A stretch of 64,000 nt of DNA from Dallia pectoralis (GCA_029465975.1 CM055730.1:17577918-17641917); one strand, 5' to 3'. Shown: positions 50,206-60,219, numbered from the stretch's first letter. Translations and numbers: made by a program. Notes: generated from the sequence alone by a model not told the origin.

Positions 50206-50345
50206 AGTACATGTGACAGCCATGTATGAGAACCAGGGCCCTGTTCTTTTACCATGTGCCCAGGATTGAGTGATGTCAGTGAGGGTGATTTCTCTGTGTG
50301 TCTCCCTATCACAGAGTACCACAAGCCCGGGTGACCTGTAGTATC

Positions 50346-50482
50346 TGCCAACAATACTAACAGTGCTCTTAAACCAACCGACCAGCGGACTACACTACTA
50401 ACAGTGCTCTTAAACTAGTAGGCCAGAGGACTGCACTACTAACAGTGCTCTTAAACCAGTTGGCCAGAGGACTGCTCTAATA
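50346..50482. repeat. Three-copy tandem unit of about 57 bp
   Basis: Copies of actaacagtgctcttaaac followed by ggccagaggactgcact. Confidence 0.85.
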
Positions 50483-51944
50483 CAATGGCTAACACTGTGA
50501 ATTTATGTTAAAGCTGACATTTCACTTATTTTATTTTTGTAATTATGTAGTTTATTGCAACCTAAAATGCACATTATATATGAAAGCATTTAGTTTCACA
50601 CATCACAGCATAATGGAAATACTATCTTTACAAGTAACTTTGTCTAACCCCTAACCCTAACCTTTGACACAATTTGTAACATAAACATTTTTATTGCTAC
50701 ACACAGAATGTTGTCCTTCACACACACAGCCACAGGGATGCACATACACACAGACACACAGACACACACAACTAGAGCTTCACACATCCGACATTATTAT
50801 CAATCACGGCCATTGCCACCTCTCTGAACTTTGACCCTTTGGTCGTAGATTGACCCTCTGGTGGTGGTTTGATTGGCATGTGGCACCCCACCCCCCCTCC
50901 TTGCTGCCTAGTCTTGGGGCTGTGTAAACATTCACACTGGCTCTGGGGCCCGAGGCCAGCACGCTGTCACAGAAACACAATCCCTGGTCTGTCCACACAC
51001 ACACACACTTGTTTGCTCGCACTCCACCAACCCCAACTCAATGGCAGCCATTCTGCCCCAGCCCACCACACATAATCAATGTTATTTTTTCTCTTTCACG
51101 CCACCACAAACGTTAGCATTCCAGAATGTTCCGCTTTCCCACCCGGGCCCCTGAGGCGCTTGCGAATGACAGATGAGGAGTGATGGAGAGGAAAATAAAT
51201 GAGAGGGAAAGAATGAGAGAAGAAAGAGTGAGAGGGAAAAAGTTAAGAAGAGAAAGAACAAGGAATAGTAAAAAGACGAATGTATCAATTGAGAAGAGAA
51301 CATTCAGTCATTTCTTTAAATGTGAGATTCTATTTAACTCACACAACACAATTCCTTTCATGGGCAGATTAAACAAACTATAAATTCACTTTTCAATCTC
51401 GCCCAAACATTAAAAAAACCTGTTTGAAAAAATATCACAATACTTTTTTGAGATGAGAAGAAAATTCTTCTGGGAATGCTCCCCGGTGCTTTTCGGGAAT
51501 GCTTCAGATTCAGATCCCCTACTGCTAAATCTTCACACAAACACAGCATGGCAGAACAACAAAGGCAAAGGTAGGTGAGGAAGCTGAGAGTCACTGGCTG
51601 TTGAACTGTCTGTGTTGTCCCTTGTTGTTCAACAACAAAAGCATTTACCTCAGCTAAATCACTATGTATCACTGTGTTGAGGTGACTTGACACTTTCCAC
51701 TGAAGCTGACCCAGGCCAAAGGTTCATCTTGGGTGGTATGAGACAAAAGCATGCTATGACTCACACACACACACCACGTTGTCCGATTACTGTCTGTACA
51801 TTTCCTGTCTTACTAGTAGGCTTCTGGAGTTTGATTCCTTCAGCGGAATCAGCTTCTTTTTTTCTTTGCAAAAAAGCATTTCCGCAAATTATTTTAATGA
51901 AGCATGTGACAACCAGCAGGTGGTTTAATTTGTTTCCTGTCCAT

Positions 51945-51989
51945 CAGAATCAGAATCAAAATCAGAATCAGGTTTATTCGCCAAGTCTG

Positions 51990-52021
<32 letters not shown>

Positions 52022-52140
52022 AGGTATTTGTCCGGCCCCGACGGCACCGTTAGAACACACATTTTAAGACGTACACAAAACAGTGCAAACAGAGCAAAAC
52101 ACACAATTTGAGTATTGCAAAGGAGCAATGTCTATATGTG
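51945..52140 (+). repeat. Dispersed repeat, same family as 22,965-23,160, with internal (CA)n
   Basis: agaatcaggtttattcgcca, then a CA run, then ggcaccgttagaacacaca, acagtgcaaacagagcaaa and gcaaaggagcaatgtct. The CA run at 51,991-52,022 is an expansion inside the element. Confidence 0.6.
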
Positions 52141-52512
52141 CGAGGCATATTCCTTAGACCCACTGTCGTGGAGAAGATAAGGTGAACTTTTACCACTTTT
52201 TCAAATTTCCAGAGATCCAATTGGCGACTATGACCTTGTCTCCACCCAGCAACTCTGAGGGTTTGTTTTGTAGCAGTTCAAATGGAAGAAAAATCTAGCG
52301 TTTCTTATTGAACAGATTGCCCTCTCACAGATGTTTCAGTCCCATTTTTATCGTTCTGCATAATGAACGCTGCCCTGTACAGTAGTAGCGTTCTTCATCC
52401 CAGCCACAGTCATTCCTCACAGGTTAATCATTACAGCTCACAGACCATGTTCATTGGTGTGTAACAGTCGAAACCCCTCGACAACAACAGCGCCTCATGT
52501 TACAGCCTGCAG

Positions 52513-52545
52513 ATGTTATCGGTTAGCCTAGCTAACCGATAACAT
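52513..52545. other. Perfect inverted repeat (hairpin)
   Basis: Arms atgttatcggttagc and gctaaccgataacat, 15 bp each, separated by cta. It lies in the fgfr2 intron upstream (plus-strand left) of the juxtamembrane exon. It could fold in the transcript or mark a small palindromic insertion. Confidence 0.9.
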
Positions 52546-52826
52546 GATGAGGATGTGATCTGCTTCTTCAGACACAGTGAAGTAATTAGCAACCGTTAAC
52601 ACTTCCCCAAAGTCAAATCACTAAAGACCCATTAGAAACAAGCCCCTGCGCTAGAATCATTCCGGGCGTTGTTTGAAGCGAGGTCAAAACCCATTCCAGA
52701 TGAAAAACCTCAGCGTCTGTGTCTTGGAATCGTTTCTCGATCCAAATCAAGCGACACAGAAAGACACAATTTTTGTGTTCCTGTGTGGCACTGAGTCGGG
52801 CCTGTGGTTTGGGAGGGACACCTCAC

Positions 52827-52969
52827 CTGTCTCGGGAGAACTCCCAGCGGGGGTCCTCGGGGAGGTCGTATTCCGGGATGGGGTCGTCGTGGCCCACCGA
52901 GCTGCGTCTTGTAGTGATGCGAACCAACGGCGTACTGGAGTTCATCGAGGAGCTTGAGTCATTGGACAC
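52827..52969 (-). CDS. fgfr2: fgfr2 exon: juxtamembrane region
   Basis: A 143-nt exon with acceptor ctcccacag and donor GTGAGG. It reads VSNDSSSSMNSSTPLVRITT, then RRSSVGHDDPIPEYDLPEDP and RWEFSRD. It carries part of the FRS2-docking segment (together with the preceding VT) and a proline/acid motif EYDLPEDP that leads into the kinase N-lobe. The stretch between LVRITTR and EYDLPEDP is about three residues shorter than I recall for human FGFR2 and has a different sequence (SSVGHDDPIP). It joins in phase 2 to the glycine-loop exon. Confidence 0.95.
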
Positions 52970-53930
52970 CTGTGGGAGCGGACGGATTGGCTGATTACCC
53001 TGTCACTCACTTGTCTGATATAAAAAAGGTGGGGCTAGGCATTTGTGTGTGTTCGTTTTTTGTATCCCTATGAATGTGAGAACCAAGGAGTGTGTGTTGT
53101 GGTGTGGTGAGGTATCTGGTACAAAAACCTCATAGAAAAAGACTTTGAACAAATAAAAATCAGTAAATCAGCGTCTTTGCATTCCTCTTTTTAAAGGCTT
53201 TTTTTTAGGTGAATGCAAGTCACTAGTTGAGTTGAAGCTTGGCGGAGGGCGACGTTGGGTCTGATGAATGTGTGGGTTTATGGTCGTCAACGTCCTCAGG
53301 GGCTTGTCTCTCCTTTCCGCCCTAACCTTACCTTGACACTGGAACCAGCCGTAACAGAACACTGTTCTGGGGCCCTTTTGTGTTCATCCCCTTGAGGTAA
53401 CGGCCGTACTCACAGAAACACGGAGGAACTCACAAACAGTGCAGAGAGAGCCGTTCTAACACGCTCAGACGCCACGCTAGCTGTCCGCCTGTGTAGTTGA
53501 GCTGCCTCAGCACCTTCAGGCGCTGCTACGTGTTAGTTACAGGGGTGTCATGGAAACCACCTTTACCTGAACACTTACATCTGCTAGGTACTCAAATGAA
53601 CGTACACGTACACCAATTAAATACGTATTCGATCTTGGTTTGTCCTCCGTTCTTGGTAGATTAACCTGGAATTTTTTGTGGCTTTTGCAATAATCTTTAG
53701 TATAATAGGCTTTGAACACTGCTGGACCCAAATTGTGTCGAGTCCGAACCGGGCTGCACAGAGCTGGATTAGTTTCACACACGCGGCACGATCGCTGAAT
53801 CCAAGAACCGAAACCGTCAGTGCGGTTCGGTTTGTGTAAGGCTGGATAGTGTAAACATGATTGTGCCGGAATGCATGTGTGCGTGAAGTTTGACATGATG
53901 GGTGTTAAATGCCATGGAAACCCCGTATCT

Positions 53931-53948
53931 ACTTTCTGTTACCTGGCG
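53931..53948 (-). promoter_or_regulatory. Overlapping GT and GA 5' splice sites (VT switch)
   Basis: Reading on the minus strand the site is CGCCAG, then GTAACA, then GAAAGT. The first is a usable GT donor. The second needs a GA donor at 53,935-53,936, because no GT follows GTAACA. As I recall, the same arrangement is described for human FGFR1-3, where the GA site is used efficiently. Finding the same three blocks in a fish suggests deep conservation. Confidence 0.7.
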
Positions 53949-54142
53949 ACGCAGGGGCATCTGCTTGCTGAGCTTGTGAACCGCCGGCTGGTTGCCGAAG
54001 TCCGGCTTCTTAGCCGTGTTCTTCATCCGGCATATCACCACGGTAACCACCATACACGAGATCATAAACACCCCGATGGAGTAGATGGCGATCTCCACGT
54101 AGTCAGGCGACGTCAGACCGGTTAACGTCTCTTCCGTGTTGG
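53937..54142 (-). CDS. fgfr2: fgfr2 exon: membrane-proximal stalk, transmembrane helix and juxtamembrane start, with VT+/VT- donor
   Basis: The exon begins after acceptor cgaacag and reads ANTEETLTGLTSPDYVEIAI, then a helix (YSIGVFMISCMVVTVVIC) and the stop-transfer RMKNTAKK, then PDFGNQPAVHKLSKQMPLRRQ. Two ends are possible. A GT donor after ...CGCCAG gives the 200-nt VT- form (low end 53,943). Using GTAACA as exon gives the 206-nt VT+ form ending QVT, followed by a GA dinucleotide in the context GAAAGT (low end 53,937, given here). Both are in frame with the next exon (VSNDSS). Val-Thr is needed for FRS2 docking in mammalian FGFRs, so the choice affects MAPK signalling. Confidence 0.93.
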
Positions 54143-55021
54143 CTGTTCGGGGAGCCGGGGGGAGGGGCGACGGGGACATGGTCGGGGGGGAGAAACGCAG
54201 AGGTGAACACTCCTCTCGACACGTGCACACACACACAGACACACGGACAGACGGACGGACGGACACCAGGTATGTACACACAACGGACGAGAAGAAAGAC
54301 ATTCTCTCGTCTTCACACACACACACACAGCCACGTGAGTGTCACATTAAATGTAAGGGAATAAATCTGAAACTAACTTGTCTGGGACTTTCTCTGAGGT
54401 GTTTCTTAAACGCGGTCTCTTCCATAATGCGTGCCACCCACCCACGGCTACAAACAAACCCTGCAAATGTCCATCCAGAGGGGAAATAAACACACGTAGA
54501 AACCTTTTGTCCCCTCAGCTTCGTATAATGTGGTCCAGAAACCACAGCGGCAGCCCAGACGGCAGAGCCAGGCAGGCGCCACTGGGACAGATACACAGGA
54601 CGGGCCATAAATTAAATATATTATCCCCGGTAGAATAACTATTTGACTGCCTGCGAAAACTGTATGCTGTTTAGAGGCAAAACAGCACTATTATCTGTGA
54701 CGATGTTGATGGGATTTTTATTTAATAAGCTGTCTGTTTAGACAGTTGAATAAAAGTAAATGAGATCAATCCTCCATCTGATTTAAGGTCCCTAGTCCAG
54801 ACATCCCGTCCACCCAACATGGGTATAGATTGAATTAGGTTGGATAGCTATGGCTAAGTTTACACCGGCAACCAAATTCTGATCCATTTCCTTCTCACCT
54901 AGTTCGCTTATCAACAATCATGACATCACTGATAAAGTTCAGGTGTGAAACGAGCTTGATTGGTCCAAAAATCACAACTGGTCTGTAAATGTAAGTGCAC
55001 GTCTGACGTTGGAATCCGTGG

Positions 55022-55059
<38 letters not shown>

Positions 55060-55082
55060 ACAAACACACAAACACACACACA
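55022..55082. repeat. (CA)n microsatellite
   Basis: Intron between IIIc and the transmembrane exon. Confidence 0.95.
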
Positions 55083-55778
55083 ATCAAATATAGTGAATAA
55101 AATGTAGAATGGTGACCCAGATAATTGTGAAAGTCAAGCTGTCAGAATTCAAGCTGTGACTTTCTTTTTTGTAATTTGTGAAGAAATTACAAACAGAATA
55201 TCAATTATCAGAGCCTGGACAGAGATGACAATTAACCAGGTTATGCAGACAGACGGCAAGACATTATCATCTAGACAGACGACCTATAATTGACACAACA
55301 TGCAGTCCGAGATAAAATGAACGTAGCACCGACAGACATTCCCAGAAAACCCGGGGAGACAGATCTGATGTGAAATAGAGAAGGAACCAGGGAAGAGGTG
55401 GGGAGGTGAAACCCCCTTGTAGGTAAGGAGTGACACTTGAGCCTGCTCTGAGAAGTGAACTTCCGCTGCAACATTTTAGTAAGCTTTAAGGAAATAGCCA
55501 AATCAGTCCTTAGCCTTTCACCGCGTCCGAAATCGAGATAACTGAATATATGGAATACATATTCCCCATATGGAATCACGCCCATTTGCATATTGTGCGA
55601 ATTCATCACAGTAATCAGATAGTTGGCCATTTGGCCGAGTGTCCGTATCTTTCCCCCAGGAAGGACTTTTCACCTATTCCCTTCTCCTCCCATTGAAATC
55701 CTGAAAATAACTTGACCGAGCGAAACATTAAACGGTCAGTGAACAACAGACAGAAGGGCAGTAGAATGGCGTATATAC

Positions 55779-55923
55779 CTGGGAGCACCGTCAACCAAGC
55801 AGTGTGAAACGAGATCCCAATAGAATTACCAGCCAAGCACGTATACTCCCCTGCGTCCTCGAAAGTGACGTTGGGGAGGTAGAGGACTTCGATCTCCTTG
55901 TCCGTGGTGTTAACACCTGCGGT
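55779..55923 (-). CDS. fgfr2: fgfr2 alternative exon IIIc (second half of Ig-III, mesenchymal-type)
   Basis: A 145-nt exon starting TAGVNTTDKEIEVLYLPNVT and holding AGEYTCLAGNSIGISFHTAW before LTVLP. It is the classical IIIc exon. The cysteine of YTCLAG completes the Ig-III disulphide and corresponds to the human Crouzon hotspot. The acceptor follows a long C/U tract (tcctgctcctcctcctctcc before CAG), much stronger than that of IIIb, and the donor is CAG/GTATAT. It ends with one base of a codon, the same phase as IIIb. IIIc receptors typically respond to FGF2, FGF4 and FGF8 class ligands. The HTAWLTVLP end separates it from FGFR1 and FGFR3. Confidence 0.97.
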
Positions 55924-56065
55924 CTGGGAGAGGAGGAGGAGCAGGAGGGACAACGAAGGGGAGGGAGGGAGGAGGGGAGGAAGACATCCGAGGATACAGG
56001 AAGTCGAAGAGACGGAAGATGGGAAGATGGAGGTGAAGAAAAAAGAAGAGGAAAAGGAATAAAAG
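55924..56065 (-). promoter_or_regulatory. Long polypyrimidine tract before IIIc
   Basis: The plus strand is nearly pure purine (gga/gag runs) from 55,924 to about 56,065, so the transcript has an extended C/U tract leading to the IIIc acceptor. It contrasts with the UG-repeat acceptor of IIIb and would be expected to make IIIc the default choice. It may also bind PTB-like proteins, although most of it is CCU rather than UCUU. Confidence 0.6.
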
Positions 56066-56319
56066 GAAACAGTTAGACCCAGAACACCCGGTGCCCGATG
56101 GCGTCCCATCGCTGGCAGGAAAACTATCGCCCATCTAAAGAGACGTCATAGATGGGAGGAGCTTCTGTGAAGGGGGGGGGCTTCCCAGGAGGGAGGGGCT
56201 TCCAAACAAACAGGGAGAACACCTTGCACCAGAGGAAATAACAGGTAACCAAATACAACGACACGTGTCAAAACAAGACCCTTCACCCACAACACCCGAA
56301 CCCAAATGTAAGTCATGGG

Positions 56320-56325
56320 CATGCA
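56320..56325 (-). promoter_or_regulatory. UGCAUG hexamer in the IIIb-IIIc intron (candidate Rbfox site)
   Basis: The minus strand reads TGCATG here, in the 773-nt intron between IIIb and IIIc. UGCAUG is the Rbfox recognition hexamer and such elements are known to support IIIb choice in mammalian FGFR2. A second copy is at 55299-55304, downstream of IIIc. A single hexamer can occur by chance. Confidence 0.4.
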
Positions 56326-56610
56326 GAGAACCACAGAAGAGGTTGCCATGGAGATAGACCCACTGCAACTCCCAACACCGGCATACGGCCATCACATAAA
56401 GGATGAAGGGATGTGAGAACGAAGGGAGAGACATAGAGGAACAGAGACATAGAGGAACAGAGAGAGAGAAGGCAGAGAGAGAGAGGGGTGTGTGATGGCC
56501 ATGCCAGCTTAGTGAGTGGGAGTGCAGATCCACAGGGCATTTCCATGATTGTCTGTACGGACCAAAGTTCAGTCCAAGAAACTCCATAAAGTCCATATAA
56601 CCCCTGCAGG

Positions 56611-56627
56611 AACCACCACACCACCAG
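56611..56627 (-). promoter_or_regulatory. UGG-rich intronic element downstream of IIIb (candidate ESRP site)
   Basis: The transcript reads UCUGGUGGUGUGGUGGUU about 70-85 nt after the IIIb donor. ESRP1/2 are known to bind UGG and GGU-rich motifs and to favour inclusion of the upstream exon, as in mammalian FGFR2 IIIb. The position and composition fit, but binding is not shown. Confidence 0.45.
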
Positions 56628-56696
56628 AAGGAACCGGGTCAGTAACCGGCCCATAGACACTACACCGGGAGGGGGGGGGCAGAGGTCAGGGGTTAC

Positions 56697-56835
56697 CTGA
56701 AATGACAATCAGCCAGGCCGACTGGTTGGCCTCCCCTATATAATTGGAGACTTTACAGGTGTACTGGCCGGCGTCCTCCTCCGTCACGTTGGTTAACGTG
56801 AGCACCTCCACGTCCGAGCTATTGATGCCCGAGCG
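56697..56835 (-). CDS. fgfr2: fgfr2 alternative exon IIIb (second half of Ig-III, epithelial-type)
   Basis: A 139-nt exon starting RSGINSSDVEVLTLTNVTEE and containing AGQYTCKVSNYIGEANQSAW before LIVIS. The sequence is diagnostic of IIIb (GINSS, CKVSNYIGEANQSAW). It encodes 46 complete codons plus one base, about three codons fewer than I recall for human FGFR2 IIIb, the difference lying at the end (VIS instead of a longer tail). Donor is CAG/GTAACC. The acceptor is preceded within 16 nt by a UG dinucleotide repeat instead of a pyrimidine tract. Length is 1 mod 3, the same as IIIc, so the two are interchangeable but cannot be joined in frame. IIIb receptors typically respond to FGF7 and FGF10 class ligands. 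Confidence 0.95.
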
Positions 56836-56850
56836 CTGGGGTGTTGCACC

Positions 56851-56919
56851 GCACACGCACACACACACACACGCGCACGCACGCACACACACACACACAC
56901 ACGCACACACACACACACA
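56851..56919 (-). repeat. UG dinucleotide repeat at the IIIb 3' splice site
   Basis: On the plus strand this is an interrupted (CA)n/(CGCA)n tract; in the fgfr2 transcript it is (UG)n with scattered GC. It ends 15 nt before the IIIb exon and fills the place of the polypyrimidine tract. A U/C-rich stretch (ttttgttttgtcccctttt) lies just upstream of it in the transcript, and no AG occurs from that stretch to the true acceptor. This resembles the UG tract before CFTR exon 9, where TDP-43 and tract length affect exon inclusion. An effect on fgfr2 is inference. Confidence 0.85.
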
Positions 56920-57310
56920 ATACACACAGCAGCAAAAGGGGACAAAACAAAACACAGGGAAGCCTGTTAACTATCACGTCTGCAACCGAGGAGCAGAGGG
57001 GAGAAAAGCCGCCACCCAGACAGGAACAGCCGGAGCATCCCTTCACTAACGACAAAGGGCTTATTGGGAACTCTTGGGGAAACCGGTTGGAGGTCTTTAT
57101 CAGGAGTGTGAACGAAAAAATTTTAACCGGTAGCAATGACGAAGGTGATCAGTCCCTCAAATTGAAAATAAACGACGTTAAGAGTAAAAACTGCCTCTGA
57201 TAGAGATCGCTAAAACAAAACGTAACAACGAAAAGTGTATTAGCCTGGAACCAAACACATTCACAGAACAGTCATAAAACAGCCGATGAGGGGGAGGGGC
57301 CGGAACGTAC

Positions 57311-57501
57311 CTTTAAGACTCGGACGAGGGGGTGTCCGTCTGGCCCGGTGCGGCTGCCGTTTTTCTGGATGTGTTGCAGCCACTGGATGTGGGGCTGAGC
57401 GTCGCTGTACACCTTACACATAAACCGGGCATCCTCGCCAACGTGAACGGTGATGTTGGCTGGCATGCCGGCCTGGAGAATGGGTCGATGGGGGGACCGT
57501 T
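57311..57501 (-). CDS. fgfr2: fgfr2 exon IIIa: Ig-II/Ig-III linker and first half of Ig-III
   Basis: A 191-nt exon, standard FGFR length, with acceptor ccaacctag and donor GTACGT. It reads ERSPHRPILQAGMPANITV at the start and ends HPLVRVLK in phase 0. The Ser-Pro of the linker (ERSPHRP) corresponds to the residues changed in human Apert syndrome and is conserved. RFMCKVYSD supplies the first Ig-III cysteine, and QPHIQWLQHI is the tryptophan strand. An N-glycosylation sequon NIT follows MPA. This exon is common to all isoforms and is joined to either IIIb or IIIc. Residues after the cysteine (QKNGSRTGPDG) are closer to FGFR2 than to FGFR1 or FGFR3. Confidence 0.96.
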
Positions 57502-58966
57502 CTAGGTTGGAGAGAAAAGTTGCGTTGGGTTAATCCAGTCAAGAAAAGGCAATTCTAAACGTCAGGCAACAGGTCGATTATGGCAAAAATCGTAGTCACG
57601 ATTATTTTGGTAATCATTTAGATCACAATTATTTATTCAACACGATTGCTACTTATTTATTATTGCTTCCTCACCGCACATATTATACAGATCACGCAGT
57701 GCAACTCTGGTAAATGGAAACACACATTTAGAGCATAGCGTGTGTAAGGTGTCGCGATGGCATCGAGTAACGGTGGTCCAAAGTGTTTATCAGTTAACCG
57801 TCATCATAAACTTTCTAGTTGACCAGAGCTCTCTCTAAAAATGCCCCAGCCCAAGGGGGGTGATTTCTGTGTTTTTCGTGAGAGGCACGAGTGCACAGTT
57901 GTGAGAAAAAATGGCACGCGGTTTTTAAAAAGACAGAACTGTCTTGCGGCACAATAATCGTTTTAGCCGGATTATTTTGTTTTTTAATCTGTTTAAAATC
58001 GAAATACATTTATTGCGCAGCCCTTGGTCAACATTTCAGTGATTTAGCAGATGCTCTTATCTGGAGTGACTTACAAACTATGTAATCGATTGCATCCATT
58101 TAGAACAGCGTTTATTGTGCAGTGAAAACACTGCACTTTATTCTGGGCTTCATCCCCGTCACTGCCCTGGGGTAGTAGTATTGGATCTTTAGACCAGAGG
58201 GAAGAAGGCCCTCGACATGGCTGCCACATCCCTCTAGAAGCGTATGGTCTTCCATCCGGGGGTCGAGCCTGCTTTGCTTCAGAGTCAAGCCAGCCTCTGA
58301 GTTCCATTGAGGCCGCCGCTGACTTCCTTGAGGCTAAGCAGACTCAAACCTACTTCATATGCCAAGAATTTAAAACAAGCACAATATTCCATAGCCTCTG
58401 AATATTATGGTAAAAACCAAACCAGTTGCTAACTATATGCTTGTGTTTTGAACATTTTATGGCTATGTAAAAGTCAGCTCTGGGCATTAGGGGAAATAGC
58501 GGAGAGTTGTGGGGGAATATTCCAGAACCGGGAGACTTACAGAAGACGTGTAAAGATAATCTCTATCGACACGCTGCTTCAATTCTACAAACAAAACAAA
58601 GAGGCGAGTTATCTCCAACTGATAGGCACTGAACAAACTGGAAATATGAGAAGAATCCTGAAACTCAGCATATTTATTCTGGGTCTGCAACTATCTGAAG
58701 TAACCAAATATCAGCAGGTTAAATGATACAGGCGTGGCCACTCAAATCTGTACATTCTCAGATGACTTTAAAAAATGTGTGTGTGAATTCTGTTGCAAGG
58801 AATTCAAACAGGGCAAGAACTGACAAACAAAGCCCTGCTTTCACACACAACTAGCCCCCCCATACACGCACACACACACAGTGACAACACTCGACCCGCG
58901 GCGCAGTGCTGCCTTTAAAAAGAAACAATGCTCCCAAAAGTAGATGCAAGATATCTGAGTTGACCT

Positions 58967-59004
<38 letters not shown>

Positions 59005-59266
59005 GCAAATACAAGCCAACCAGGCACATGAGATTGACAGTAGAGAGTTACACCGTACATTCCTTTACCACTAGTGAGGGCCGCACAATGTGACACACAC
59101 ACACAAGATGCTCACCACGCACATATAACAGACACACACCGCTTACACACCACATTCAAACAGTGTGGTCAGCAATCAGTCTGGTAAATAAATAAGCAGG
59201 AACTGACCGCTAACACACAAACAGGAGCGTGTGTATATTCATGTATGTACGTGGTTTTAGGCTCCA

Positions 59267-59555
59267 TCCATAACGGCTAACTGGGTTCCGTCCATAACCT
59301 TTAACTGGGTTCCGTCCATAACTGCTAACTGGGTTCCTTCCATATCCTCTAACTGGGTTCCGTCCATAACCTCTAACTGGGTTCCGTCCATAACCGCTAA
59401 CTGGGCTCCGTCTATTGCCGCTAACTGGGTTCCGTCCATAGCCTCTAACCGGGTTCCCTCTATAACCGCTAACTGGGTTCCGTCCATAACCGCTAACTGG
59501 GTTCCGTCCATAACCGCTAACTGGGTTCCGTCCATAACCGATAACAGGGTTCCTT
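59267..59555. repeat. 24-bp minisatellite, intronic
   Basis: About 12 copies of ccgtccataaccgctaactg plus ggtt. The unit is a multiple of 3, so a minus-strand frame stays open (MDGTQLAV). Not coding. Confidence 0.94.
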
Positions 59556-59649
59556 GGATAAAATCCAAATCAATCTAGCAATTCAGTGGCGTACCAATCG
59601 AGAACCCGTCATCATGGCACCTTGGGGGTCTGTGAGAGGTCGCTTAGGG

Positions 59650-60206
59650 TAGGGTCAGGGAGAGGTCGCTTAGGGTAGGGTCAGGGAGAAGGGATGGGAG
59701 GTGGGACAAAAGGTGAAGGTGGGTGAATATAGACAAACTGGCAGGGCTGGTGGAGGGCTGGTGGATGGCTGGTGTAGGGGGTGGGGGGCTGGCGGGGGGC
59801 TGGCGGGGGGCTGGTGTGGGGCTGGTGGAAGGCTGGTGGGGGCTGGTGGAGGGCTGGTGTAGGGCTGGTGGGGGCTGGTGGAGGGCTGGCAGAGGCTGGT
59901 GGGGGCTGGTGGAGGGCTGGTGGGGGGCTGGTGGAGGGCTGACAGAGGGGCTGGTGGGGGCTGGTGGGGGGCTGGTGGGGGCTGGTGGAGGGCTGGTGGG
60001 GGGCTGGTGGGGGCTGGTGAAGGGCTGGTGCGGGGCTGGTGGGGGGCTGGTGGGAGGCTGGTGGGGGGGGCTGGTGGGTAGGGCTGGTGGGGGCTGGTTT
60101 GGGGCTGGTGGGGGGCTGGTGGAGGGCTGGTGGAGGCTGGTGGGGGGCTGGTGAAGGGCTGGTGAAGGGCTGGTGGGGGCTGGTGGAGGGCTGGTGAAGG
60201 GCTGCG
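59650..60206. repeat. G-rich 11-bp minisatellite, intronic
   Basis: Units ggctggtgggg and ggctggtggag over about 450 bp (from 59,745), after two 28-bp copies of gagaggtcgcttagggtagg. The plus strand is G-rich with many GGG/GGGG runs; the fgfr2 transcript carries the C-rich strand. Confidence 0.93.
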
Positions 60207-60219
60207 TGGGTGTCTGGGG

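Noticed and set aside
50645..50670. Telomere-like ccctaaccctaac
   Set aside because: Only about two repeats, within chance.
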